Assembly (NCBI RefSeq): GCF_031755915.1
Contig: NC_083379.1
Coordinates: 23,622,001-23,686,000 of the forward strand
Direction: 5' to 3'
Source: Ziziphus jujuba
Lineage: Eukaryota; Streptophyta; Magnoliopsida; Rosales; Rhamnaceae
DNA length: 64,000 nucleotides
This document shows, piece by piece, positions 26,201 through 37,900 of this stretch. The notes below the pieces were generated by a model. The model was not told the DNA's origin and made no database searches. It saw only the letters and a program-made list of their open reading frames with translations. The translations under genes were made by a program, and so were the position numbers. Every line of letters starts with the position of its first letter. Within the stretch, counting starts at the first letter, position 1.

Positions 26201-29200
26201 TATATATTGTTCTCTGTTTTTATGAATATATGAAGAAATGGAAGTACGTTTTACAGGTTGTACAGGTTGTACACTTCATGATAAGTGTTAGAAATTCTAA
26301 ATTGTTTTTTCTTGAATTTGTATTCCAACACATTTTACTGGGTTTCTAATGGGTCAGCATGGTGCTATTTTGTTGCTTTGGCTTATCTGTGGGTAACTTG
26401 AACCTTTTCTTGGGACCCATTTTCAAGTGGCCCATTTTCATGCATGCTTGAGATTAAGGGCTTTCTGATCCATGAAAACATGGCAGATCAGAACTAGATT
26501 TAGTTTTATTTTTCTAATATATGAAGGCTTATATCAGAGAACAACGTACTAGAACATTTTGCATGGGAATTCTTAATTCAAATATTTCAGTTTTGAAAAT
26601 AGCATTCCCCAATATAAATAAATAGTAGGGATGATCACATAAGTCACCCCTGTATTTTCCTTGAAAAAAGGGGAAAAAGAAAATCACTGCTGTATTTGGG
26701 CCATGTCTAAATTGGATAATTATAAAAACTCCTAACATCTGGAGTAGCAGGGATAATATTATCAACCTGTGAAAATAGCATGCTTATTAGCCATTATTTT
26801 TTGGTCAAGGCCAAATCCTTTTATTCTGTAGTTCATTTAGTTAGTCCTGTAGCAACTTTTCTTTTTGTTCTGTGTTAATTGCTAGGTTTATGTCCAAAAG
26901 CAAAGAAAATATTTGTGTAATTTTGCATGTGTAGGGATCATTCGAAAAACAAGAACAGTGATGGAATGCCTTCACCGCTTCTGTAGGGAATGCATAGACA
27001 AATCTATGCGCCTGGGGTATGTAGTCAATTTATTATCCTATTATTATTATTATTATTATTATTATTTTAAGTATTATTATTATTATCATTATTATTATTA
27101 TTATTATTTATTCTGCATTAGCCTTAAATTTCCTTGTTCAGGTTTCATTTTGGGTGAATTAAATTTGTTGGCTGATGTCTCTACCATGGATATAAACTGG
27201 TTACTGACTTGGCCTACAGGAATAATGAGTGCCCTGCTTGCCGCACACACTGTGCTAGTCGTCGCTCTTTGAGAGATGATCCAAACTATGATTCCTTAAT
27301 TGCAGCTTTGTATCCAGATATTGACAAGTATGAGGAAGAGGTATAATGAGGTGGTCTATTGATTTTTAATTGGAAATTCATTTACTGTATGATTTTGTGA
27401 TGTCAAGCTCTCAGCTCTGAATATCTCTTCCAGGAATTAGCTTTCCATGAAGAGGAGAAGGCTCGCAATAAGCAGGTCCATTATTTCTAGTTTACTTCCT
27501 AGTCTTTGGTGCCGATCACTGTGTATGCATTCATTGTAGGGTAGCTATGAAATTTTTCTTAATCTAAAAGGTACGGAACAAAGAAATAGATTGGTAATAG
27601 ATCTAATAAAAGAATTTCTATTTTCAACATAAACAATCTTTAATTAGAATTGAAAGCAAACGATAAGAGAAAATGTCATGTGGTTGCAATTTTCTCTTGT
27701 GAAATTGAGAGCTTGAAGAACAGTAAAATTTAAGGAATGCAATTGTTTTTTGTCATCTCATCTCTGGTCTGTCTATAATTGGAAAATTTACATTACCTTC
27801 ATATCTTGAAATGTGGATTTTGAGAAGGTGACAAACTAAATTGTTTGTTTTGACCATTCAAGCATTAAGGCTCCATTGTGACTTGTTAATTGCAGTAGCT
27901 GGCTGGTTTTCCTTAAGTTTCAATTTTATTGCTTCAGGGCATCAACTTTTTCGATTTTTACAGATCCAAGCTTCCATTGCCCAGACTTTACGGCGACAAT
28001 CGGAAGCCCTTGGCAGGAAAAAAACAACTGCCAAAGCCACAGCAGCTGCATTTATGAGGAGATCGCAGGGTAACTATCGTAATTCTCATTTGAGGGGAAG
28101 AAGAAACTACCGAAATGCTGCTGACAATCAAGGGTCTGATGACAATGAGGATGAAAATGGTAATGATGGAGGCAAAGATTCATCTTCTGCGGATGAGCGC
28201 ACGGAAACTAGATCAAAAAGATGCAAGAGATGGGGAGGAGCTCGATATTCTCAACCTTCAGCAACTGTTGGTTCAGATGGCGGAGGTGATGAAAATGATT
28301 CTGAAGCTAACAAGGAAAGCCTGGGCATGACTATGGGGCTTGTTGGCAGCTCGGAGAGGCTTGCCTGGGGCAAAGGTGGTATGCGGAGTCACACACGGTA
28401 TGGCGGTTCCAGTGGTGGCAATGGTAAGAATGCCAGGAACAGCCGCCTCTCAAAGTTAATGGATTATCTTCGAAACTCTGAAGAAAATGAGGTAAAGAGA
28501 TCTTTTGGCTTTAATCTGGTGGTCTCTTCAGGGCGATGAGACACAAAATAATGATCCCTTTGGTGGCTTTAAATTGTCGCAGTGGGTGACTGTCAGAAAT
28601 CTATGTAGCTAATCTGCAGAATCCCATTTCACAGTGTTCTTCAGATCACTCACTTTTCATGGATGCAGCACATGCTTATATATTTATTTGGGTGTATATA
28701 GAGTTTAATATTGCTTTTGGACCGAGATGATTGCTTTAATTATATTTTATTTTCATTTCAGTTGGATGTACACCTCATGCTTGTTTCTATCGATGAACAA
28801 AGAATTCCAAGTTTGCAGCGGCCATATCTTTGCTGCAGGCCTACTTTGTCAGTTAGGCATCTCTGTCAGGTGTTTATCTGCGAACCTAGATGGTGTTTAT
28901 CTATTTAGTAGGATTTGCACTATATTTCTAAAGCTACAATCATGGTGAAATTTGTCTTGATTTCTTCACAGTATGTTGCTCACCAAACCAAATTGCAAGA
29001 CAATGAAGTTGAGATATACTTGTTAAAAGAGCTCCATGCCAAATTCAGTCCTTCAACCTCCATGAGTGTTCCAATTCCTAAGCCTAGTGTATTAGAGTGT
29101 AAAGAAAAGTTGCGAGCTTTAAATGAGCAAGAAACTTTGGCAGAACTTAAAGCATACAGTTCTACTCGTGGACATCTAGTAAGTGTTTTGTCTAAAGTTC

Positions 29201-29393
29201 ACACACCCCTACACCAGATAAAATGCTTGCATGTGTGTGGATGCACACACGAGCACTCATACTGCAAATACTCTAGTCTTCTTTTATTATTATTTATTAT
29301 TATTCTTTTATTTTTTAAATTTCTTATCTACCATGTGCATTTGTACAGCTTCTGGCCTATGAGAAGAAGTGGAGCTCAAACTGGTACTGTTGA
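23224..29393 (+). CDS. RING1: Polycomb RING1-type E3 ubiquitin ligase, 10 exons
   Basis: Predicted catalytic subunit of plant Polycomb repressive complex 1, which monoubiquitinates histone H2A in the nucleus. Exons: 23224-23317, 23471-23513, 25005-25063, 26935-27016, 27220-27340, 27434-27475, 27964-28491, 28762-28869, 28972-29178, 29349-29393. All are GT-AG with consistent phase, giving 442 residues; Arabidopsis RING1A/B have about 460-520. An acidic N-terminus (DDPIQNN, QPEDDEESDRSPSSS) precedes a C3HC4 RING with ligands C61, C64, C77, H79, C82, C85, C97 and C100 (CPIC, CLHRFCREC, CPAC). Then come conserved DDPNYDSLIAALYPDIDKYE and ASIAQTLRRQSEALGRK, a low-complexity Asp/Gly/Ser-rich middle (residues about 180-320), and a C-terminal ubiquitin-like RAWUL region (about 324-442) ending SSNWYC. 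The start is the first ATG after an in-frame TAG. Introns 2 and 3 are long. RING1A and RING1B cannot be told apart here. Confidence 0.95.
27041..27110. repeat. (ATT)n microsatellite in a RING1 intron
   Basis: Two ATT runs split by TTTAAG and one ATC variant, inside the intron between RING1 exons 4 and 5. The run can be read through as Tyr codons, which produces a false tyrosine-rich peptide. It is intronic because it follows the CTGGG|GTATGT donor. Confidence 0.95.
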
Positions 29394-30201
29394 CATTTTC
29401 TTCCGGCTTTGTCATGACAAACAAGTTATCACCACATTCTTCTGCAATGGTACATAATATCCACACTCAGAAAGGAGGATGTCATGTAGGTTCAATACTG
29501 ATAGCAACAAATTGAGTTTTAGGATCCATGCAAAGTAAACGTCTAGAGAGTTCAGAAGTAGAAAATTGGGTTTTTCTTGCTGTAAGTTTGTTACAACTTT
29601 TACCAGTATCTATAGATTGTGACTTGCTTTGAATGTTGTGATAATAATCCTTCAAATAGGCAAGTGCTTGGTAAGTGTTTTCTTCCCAGGTTCACGAGTT
29701 CAAGTCAGCGAATTCTCATTCTATTCCATAGTCGCAGTGTCCCCCCAAATCCAGAGTAACGAGAGAGAGAGAGAGAACATTTTATTTTATTTTTTGAAGA
29801 AAATAAGTAACTTAATTGTTAAATAAAGAAAAGCATTGCAATACTTTGCAGCCCTTAAATTAGGACAACCATTGCAATACTTTGCATAGATACCTGGTTA
29901 TATATTGTTCGAAGATTTTTATGTCACGCTATCTATTTATATAAACCGTCTTTTTAAAAGTATCGGAATTTCCCTTTTTGTTTTTATTTTCCAAATAATA
30001 GACGGCCGTCAATATTGAATTATACTGACAAAGGTGAGATTTCAACGTAGCTTGGACGCATTTGCAGCTGAGTCAACAGATTTTATATGGAGTATTTCCT
30101 AAACATTCACAGCATCCAATCAGCTCATTGTAGACAAAACACCAGAACCATCTCAAAACAAACGATGACTGGACTGCCACTAGGAGGCGAAAATTTCTTT
30201 C
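29394..30201. other. RING1 3' flank; no gene
   Basis: This holds the RING1 3' UTR and spacer. A possible SINE-like piece at about 29655-29830 is listed separately. No coding region was recognised. The end abuts the low-coordinate LTR of the element at 30.2-34.9 kb. Confidence 0.55.
29655..29830 (+). repeat. Possible tRNA-derived SINE fragment
   Basis: GGTTCACGAGTTCAAGTC at about 29690-29707 resembles the Pol III B box of plant SINEs, and AGGCAAGTGCTTGGTAAGTG about 30 bases earlier resembles an A box. A GA run and a T-rich tail follow. No target duplication was established, so this is a weak call that could be coincidence. Confidence 0.3.
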
Positions 30202-30482
30202 TTCTTTTAATTAACTAAGGTTTAATAATAATATAAAAAACACAAAATAAATTATAAAACATAAAAAAGAAGAAAAGTAGTGGGTAGAATTCCATATTAT
30301 TATCTATATCACTTTATGGTCTCTATTTATATGTCTATACACAACATAAATTATAAGAAATGACACAAATTAATGGTCATATGGTAGTTATACGAGTGAT
30401 ATATGTTACACCATCAATACATATAATTGTGTAAGTTACAAAAAAATGATGCAATGGTCGCATCCACCTAATATTCATAATA
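30202..30482 (-). repeat. 3' LTR of the 30.2-34.9 kb element
   Basis: It shares long ordered blocks with 34643-34924, for example TAATAATATAAAxAACACAA, GGGxAGAATTCCAT, CTCTATTTATA and ACATATAATTGTGTAAGT. The first bases have drifted from the TGTTATAAAC start seen in the other copy. The copies differ visibly, so insertion is not recent. Confidence 0.75.
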
Positions 30483-30514
30483 CTTCCCTTTGGATGTTCA
30501 CCATACATTAAATA

Positions 30515-31095
30515 TGCCTTATTAAAATCTTGCTAGGAAAATCCAGTATGACAAAACAATAGCAAAGGAAAAAAAAATACAATATTGATATGTATGATAA
30601 TCTGTATACTAATTTCCCACATTAAAAGCTTGCAAGGAAAATTCTATGGGACAAAAACTTTCGCAAAGAAAAAAGAGTACAATCACTATATTTCTCCACT
30701 TGATTATGACAATTCAAGTGTGTGTGAATATTAAAATGTTTCATTAAAACCTTGTCAAGAAAACCAGAATACTAAAATATCTCATTAAAACCTTGTCAAG
30801 AAAATCCAACGGGACATAAGCTTGACTAGGAAAAATGGTAAAATTAATGCATTCATTTTACATCACACTTCTAGTATGTTTGGGTACTAAATTACCTCCT
30901 TAAAATCTTGTAAAAAAAAAAATAGTTGGAAAAACCTTGTCGAAAGAAAAAAAGTGCAATTTACGTGTATAATAAATTGATTTAACATTGATGATTCTTA
31001 TTGATGATAATCTGCTAACCGTACTATCTCGTTAAAATATTATTAGGAAAACCCAATAAAATATAACATTGGTGAAGGAAAAAGAGAACAGTTTA
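30515..31095. repeat. Tandem repeat inside the LTR element
   Basis: The module xTTAAAAxCTTGxxAGGAAAA, then a segment like xxCCAATGGGACAAAAxxTT, then GCAAAGGAAAAA returns near 30518, 30622, 30737, 30780, 30896 and 31028. Spacing varies from about 40 to 130 bases. Many plant copia-type elements carry such arrays between pol and the 3' LTR, which fits this position. Confidence 0.65.
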
Positions 31096-33717
31096 CATAT
31101 TGTTGATGTGCATATTCCCCTCATGTCGACATAAATACAAATATAATATACAATTTTTAAATCGATACATTTCAAATAAATATTTAATATTCTTTTGATA
31201 TAAACAAGGTAATTATCATTATGTATTCATACAGTATTGTCAAAAAATTTATATATTAAAAATATCAGACATGCAAGTTTTTCTTTTAGAAAAGTGTCTT
31301 TTATACCAAAAATTTTAATACACTTCAAGTATGCTTTATAATTTTATTTATAGTTGTACGACCAAATTACCCTTCAAAGATTTCTATCCATGTTGAAATA
31401 TTTAAAACTAATAATATTTCTTACTAGCAAATGAAATAATATAATATATTTTAAAAATTTCAGCTTTCTCCTCCTAATGACCGGAAAACTATCTCATTAA
31501 ACTCTTCCAAGAGTTCCAATATGTATACTAAAGCAAACTGAGTTGTTGACATGTCATATCACATTATTCTTAAAATACTCATTAAGATAATTATAATTCA
31601 TTTATCTGATTATATAGCACTCTATTTGAATGAGTATATGCCTCGAAGTTTCGCTTCAAGTGATATCATGTCCTTCAGGGATTGTCAAATCTTAAAATTA
31701 AATATTCCATGTAAAATATCATATGCCAATAAATGCAGTTCAATTATTTTGGAAACTATCGAGTTCATAAAATATTGAATTATAATTGCATTTAGAATAT
31801 GTTAGTTATATTTTTTTTCATTGCGAATCTCTTCGGTAGATACTGTTCCATAAACTAGGCTTTATATATAAGCATATTTAAACATCAAAGTTCACCTTTT
31901 GGTGTATTATTTAAGATTTTTAACAAATTAATACAATTCACCTTAAAATGTTAATTTCTCAATTTTTCAATTTGCTAACAGTATGTGGATAAAATTTACA
32001 ATATCACATAGTTTTAAGATTAAATCACTTTTATAATTTTATATAACTACTTTTAAAAGACTAACAACAATTTTTTATTATTTTTTTAATTTATGATCCC
32101 ACAATATCTAACCAGTCTCTTTAGGTGAATTCATTTCAAAATATTTCTCTGCATATGCCACTTTTTGAGCCTTTTAAAATAATATATGGATTATTAGGTG
32201 TACATCTCGCTTTGTGTTTGCAAACTCAACTTTCTCTTCAAGGAATTTAAACTTAAAATTTGTTGACTATTAACTTTATATCACGCTCCAAGCGAATTGT
32301 ATAAATATAAACTATTTTCCTTAACAAATTATCAAATTGTCAATTATTATATATATAGAATAATTTTGATATAAGCAGTGTATTTAAATACATGTTTTTG
32401 ACATGAATGATCATATATTGATCAATTCCCATTTGTAATATATGCATTGTGATACATATGGATCTTTTAAATCCAATAATAATTCTACAACATATATTTG
32501 CTCTTTTAGTGATTTTAAAATAATAAAAACAAAAAATTAACTCATAAAGACTTTTCTACTATCTCTTTTTTATCTTCAATATCAATTTTAGATATTTCCA
32601 TTTGCTTAATATTTGATCTTCAAGATCAATCGTTTGCATTTAAAATGCATCATATGTTCATTTACTCAATTTTATTCATTTTCCTCTTTCCTTTAAAACT
32701 TGACTTATGGAAATAAAATATTTTGGTATAAAAAAAACCAATAACTTTCCATTTTAATTTCAATCATATATATATTCAATGGAATGCGTATAAACTTCAT
32801 ATAATTATTTTATCCCCACTTCTAGTAGAAAAATTATACTTTTTTAGTGATAATTGGAATAAATATATGACTTTATATGGTTCTCATATCAAACGACCAT
32901 ACTTTAACATTTACTTTAGAGGATGATAATAATATAGCATTCACTTTAAGGAATGATAAGAATTTTTCTTTGAATGATCCTCAAAGGATGCTTCATTTCA
33001 CTATAATTGGATAACCATGTTTCATAACTTATACCAATAGCCCCCAAGCAATTTACTAAATTGTCCATATTGACAATGAACTTAAGGTTAAAAAAACTTT
33101 AATTTCAAAATACATTACCAAAACTCATAAGTCAAAAATTTAATTCTTTCAAGTAAATTTGTCCAACCCTTCATGGGTGACAATACTATAATCAATTAAG
33201 TTTGGTAAATTCCAACATAATAATATTTCATTATTGCCCATATTGAATTTAAGGAATACATTTAGCTATCTCTATAAGAACTCCAAGACTATTTTTGGAC
33301 ATTTCCATTTTCAATATTTTGATCTTTAGGATTAAATATATGTATTCAAACTGCATCATATTATAACCTCCAATTGTAAATTCTCAAATGAAATTAATAT
33401 ATCAATTACAAATGAAAGTAAAAATTTGATTAGCTAAATAATGGAGTTTTACTTTCTCCTAACCTTGATATATTAAACTCATGAATTGAGAAATGCTTTA
33501 GAAACTAATAACTTTTGGATATGTCACAACTACAAAATCAAAATTAATTTATTATATAAAAGAAAACCATAAATAGAATAAAACTATTTAATTAAAACTT
33601 AATTATGAGTTAAAGCTCATTAAAGTAATAATAAATTCAAAAATCAAGCTTTGAAAACACGTCTATCTTTTTTTTCACGATCTATTCCTTGGTAGAGCAA
33701 ATTTACTACACCATATA

Positions 33718-34114
33718 TGTGAAATCTCACATCAGTTGGAAAGGGGAATGAAATACTCCATATAAGTGGGTGTGGATACCTTTTCTTTGAAAGACCTTTT
33801 TAAAACCTTGAGGACTGGGTTGTAAGAGGATTCCCCAGGTTCAAAGAAGGCAATATCTTATGCGGGTGATCTGGGCTGTTACAGTTGGTATCAGAGCCAG
33901 TATCCGGATCGGTGTGCCAGTGAGGAAGTTAGGCCCCTAAGGGGAAGGATTGTGAAGTCCCACATCAGTTGGAAAGGAAAACGAAACACTCCGTATAAAT
34001 AGGTGTGGATACCTTTCCCTTAAGAGGCCTTTTAAAACCTTAAAAGCTGGGTTTAAGAGGATTCTCCAGGTCCAAAAAAGATAATATCTAATGCGGGTGG
34101 TCTGGGCTGTCACA
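33718..34114 (+). mobile_element. Complete TRIM (terminal-repeat retrotransposon in miniature)
   Basis: A 397-bp element with two near-identical LTRs: 33718-33883 (166 bp) and 33951-34114 (164 bp). Each starts TGTGAAxTCxCACATCAG and ends GGGCTGTxACA. The 67-bp interior begins with the tRNA-Met primer site TGGTATCAGAGCC (33886-33898) and ends with the purine tract AAGGGGAAGGA (33939-33949). Flanking ATATA occurs on both sides (33713-33717 and 34115-34119), a 5-bp target duplication, though in low-complexity DNA. There is no coding capacity, so it needs enzymes in trans. The LTRs lack the 5S-like segment that marks Cassandra TRIMs. Confidence 0.95.
33886..33898 (+). other. tRNA-Met primer binding site of the TRIM
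   Basis: TGGTATCAGAGCC lies two bases after the end of the first TRIM LTR, complementary to initiator tRNA-Met. Confidence 0.95.
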
Positions 34115-34184
34115 ATATATATACTAAATATTTTAATTATTAGTCAATACAAAAATTAATTAAACAACAAGGCAATTAATTTAC

Positions 34185-34219
<35 letters not shown>

Positions 34220-34642
34220 CACGTATAAAAATATGCTTATGGAAATGTACAGGTTACTTACCTTGATCTTTAAATCTTTTATGAAAGGCTAAAAGATCAC
34301 AAAAGAATTAAATACAAAGGCCAGACCATTACACACTATTTCTGTTCTTTTACCAAAATTTATTCATATTTTAACCTATAGCATAAAAACTCAAAAAGAG
34401 AAATTGTTAGAGACTTTTATTAGCAATAACGATTCGAAAAGATTTTACCCATTATAAAATGTATGTAATAATGTAATTGCTAATATAGATGACTTGAAGA
34501 GATTTTGATTGTTGGGTTCATATCTCCATGTTACCATCCAAGCAAATCTACCAAACTTTTGATCACTCTTATAGCACATATCACACTTCTAGATATATTT
34601 GACCAAGAAGAACAAAATGGTTATAAACTCGTACTGATAACG

Positions 34643-34924
34643 TGTTATAAACTAATTAAAGTTTCATAATAATATAAAGAACACAAAATAAAATATTGAA
34701 CACAAAAGAAAAGATAAATGGCGGGGAGAATTCCATCTTATTGTTATCTATCACTTCATGGCCTCTATTTATAGGCACGTACATAATATAAATTACAAAA
34801 AATAATGATCCAAAGTGGTCGTATAGTGGTTACATGAGTTACATATATTACACAATAAACACATATAATTGTGTAAGTGAAAATGAGATGATGGAATGGT
34901 GACATCCACATCATATTTATAACA
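34643..34924 (-). repeat. 5' LTR of the 30.2-34.9 kb element
   Basis: On the plus strand it runs from TGTTATAAACTAATT to TTATAACA, with TG...CA ends. It is the better preserved of the pair and is followed by TTTCC as the presumed target duplication. Confidence 0.75.
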
Positions 34925-37900
34925 TTTCCTTTTTTATTTATTCATTGTTGGTCTTGAATTGTTTACATGGTAGTGTTACCCTTTCCAAAATGGCCCCTTT
35001 ACCATTTTACTATTCTTCGAAATTAGTTTCATATCTAATTTTTCTTAGAAAAATAATACAAAATATGAAAAGATTTGGACTTGGAATTTCTATTTATCAT
35101 AAAAACCAACACTCGGGCTTGCTGGACGACGAAGGGCTTGCTTATCACCTTTAAAGAAGAAAGAAATAAGAAATTAGTTTTGCAATTCCAAAAACATCTC
35201 TGCACACTTTCGTGCTTTGCATGCCACCATTTAATTAAAGGAAAATATAAAATTACTTTATAATATTTTTAATATTCAAAATATCCTAGATTTATACACT
35301 AAACAAGCCAAAACATGCTTTTTACAAATCTTTCACAAATTAAACGTCATTCTATAAACTTGATTGTTGTGTTTGGACAATGAATCAAAACAATTTTGGG
35401 CGAAATTGAAAGTGAGAAAACTCTATGAAATTTTCTTTTCAATTATAATATTTTTAGACGAAATTAAAAGTCATGAAAACTCTACTAAATTGTTGGATTG
35501 TGAAATTATGAACATCTTAGAATTTTGTAGTTGTATACTTTTGAATATATTCAAATTTACTTAGTTTTTTACTTCCAATTTTTTTAAGAATTTATTTTTA
35601 GTCTCTTTAGTTGTAAGCTTTTAAATAATATTAAAAATGTTCTAAACTAAGAAAACGAATAATTGCAAAGTTTTTTGTTCTAAAATAAGAAATAAATGAA
35701 AAAGTTTAGCATATTGTGACTAAAAAAAAAAAAAAAGAGGGCATATCACTAGCATGTTTTTCTAGGTGTACATCATTGGTATTACCAATAACAAAAAAGA
35801 TAAAAATTATAAAAGAAAATGAATAATTGCAAACTGAAAAGGGTAAAATCGATAAATCTACTCTTTCATGTTTTTGAGCTCCATGATTTGTATAACTATT
35901 TTCTATATAGCCCTTATTTATGGTAAAATATGAGTTAGATGGAGATATTTGAAAGGAAGAATGAGAGTATATAAAAAGTTATTAAAAAATATTCAATTAT
36001 TAAATACTTTTAGTAATAATTTTAAATAGAGATAAAAATAGGAATTTATTGAAGAATCTATTTAGTAGTGCAACAAGAAACTTTCAAAGGAAATTTTGTC
36101 ATATTGCGTTGAGAGGTTAACAAATCTAGTATAAAAGCACTAGTTATTTTTCTAATAATAATTATTATTGTAAGTGAAATAAGAGCACCATTTATTTTTT
36201 GTTTCATTTTTTTTTTTATATAATTTGTCTTAGAAAAGAGATTAGTTTTATTAATGATGCTTGTAACATTGGATACATTGTGTTCATATTACAGTAACGG
36301 ATTAAATAACCTTCAACACATTAGTGGTGTAAATGAGCCAAGTAGAGGTGAGCAATAACATTTTCAAACTCGGTACGCATGATTTTAAGAGTGCTCAAAC
36401 TCGGTTTAAGCTCATAAAATGTTAAAAGTGCTTGCTCAACTTCAGCTCAATTCATTTATAAAACACTTAAATTTAGCTCGACTCGGCTCGTTACATTATA
36501 GAAATTTCAAAATTTGAATATTTATTTTTTTAAAATAAAAATTTTAACATTAATAATTAATAAATTTCTTCTGTTATATTAATTCTATTATAAAACTAAT
36601 TTAATTCTAAAAATTTTATACATTTAAAATATAAAAAATATTGTTTATGTATTATAAATATTCGGTTTGGTTTAATTTATAATATAATTTTATAATAAAT
36701 ACATATAAATGATAAATTCAAATTATTCATAAGCTTAATTTATTGTTCAAAATCTGCTTATGAGATTTATTTTTTGTTTAAATTCAACTTGTTTTCTTTA
36801 CGAATCAAGTTTGAATCTAACTTAGAATCAATGATGAGCTGTTTGAACTTATTTATGGCAAGGTTTAAAAAATAAGAAATATCCTAGAAATTTCACTGAT
36901 ATCCATTTTTCCGTGAGATGGAAATGAAACTTAAGTTTCAATGGAAATAAGTACAATTTTCATAATATCTATCGAAATTTTCAATATTTCTTTATGATTT
37001 CCATGAAAATTTCTGTCAAAATATTTACATCAAATCTTTAACAATTTAGTTAAAAAAAATCTATAATTTCCATGGAAATTTCTAAAATTTTCATAAAATT
37101 TCCACTAAATTTTTAAAGTATCAATGAAAATTTCTAAATATTTTTTGAATTTGTTTTTAAAAAAATTCATAAATATTATTGATATTTAGTAAAAAATTTT
37201 ATCAAATTAACTTCATTGATATTTTTTTTGCACCATTTAATTATCTTTTAAACATTTAGTGATATAAGCAAAATATAATGAATTGAATTTAATAATATTA
37301 ATAAGTTCTATTTATTGAATATTGATAAAGCAAATTTACAAAGATTATGAATTATATTTTTTAACATGGCCAATATTGAATTAAGCCTATTTACTGGTGA
37401 ACAATATTACACACATGTAATATAAGATGAAAATCATGGAAGTAAAGATGTAGGTCAATGAATTTGTGTTGTTTGAAAAGACTATATACTTAAAAAAAAA
37501 AAAAAAAAAAAAATCCATAATAGATATGTCACAAAAAAAAGAAAATTCGATTTTTATGAAATTTGGATCAATGAGGGTTGGAAGTGTTTTTTATAATCCT
37601 TATTTAATAGATATTTATGGAATGCCATCAAGTAACAACTTATGAGTATCATCTCAAACTCAACCATCAGAGACTAGTAGTTATATACATAATCAACCAA
37701 TGATGCAATATCTATATGGATGACGTATTAACAATTATATACAAAATTATAAAGGAAATATATTTTTTCATAACTATTTCTCCTATTTTACATCTCAAAA
37801 TTAAAATAAGAAAAAAACAGATGATTTTTAACCATCTAAAAGTTCAATATGATATTAAGATGATATTTATGAACTACAATGTAATTGTAATAATTATTTT

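Larger units (their letters stand above)
30202..34924 (-). mobile_element. Non-coding LTR retrotransposon with 0.28-kb LTRs (Ty1/copia-like)
   Basis: Two direct repeats of about 281 bp bound a 4.7-kb unit. The order of features fits minus-strand orientation: 5' LTR at 34643-34924, then CGTTATCAGTACGAG next to it in the primer-site position, and at the other end a purine tract CCAAAGGGAAG beside the 3' LTR. The internal region shows no gag or pol in any frame. It contains a tandem repeat (30515-31095) and a nested TRIM (33718-34114). The copia assignment rests on the LTR-flanking motifs and repeat style and is tentative. Target duplications are decayed (TTTC-like on both sides). Confidence 0.75.

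Noticed and set aside
27030..27200. Tyrosine-rich protein from the ATT microsatellite
   Set aside because: It arises from reading an intronic ATT repeat in one frame.
27841..27963. N-terminal extension of the RING1 exon 7 frame
   Set aside because: The frame is open upstream of 27964, but a TTTTTACAG acceptor precedes ATCCAAGC, and the family sequence continues from the previous exon (RNKQ|IQASIAQ). The upstream part is intron.
33718..34114. Cassandra-type TRIM with 5S rRNA promoter
   Set aside because: The LTRs lack any 5S-like internal promoter segment, so it is a TRIM of another family.
37560..37730. C-terminus of a transposase gene
   Set aside because: A Ser/Gln/Tyr-rich frame of about 50 codons without a recognisable domain and with stops on both sides.
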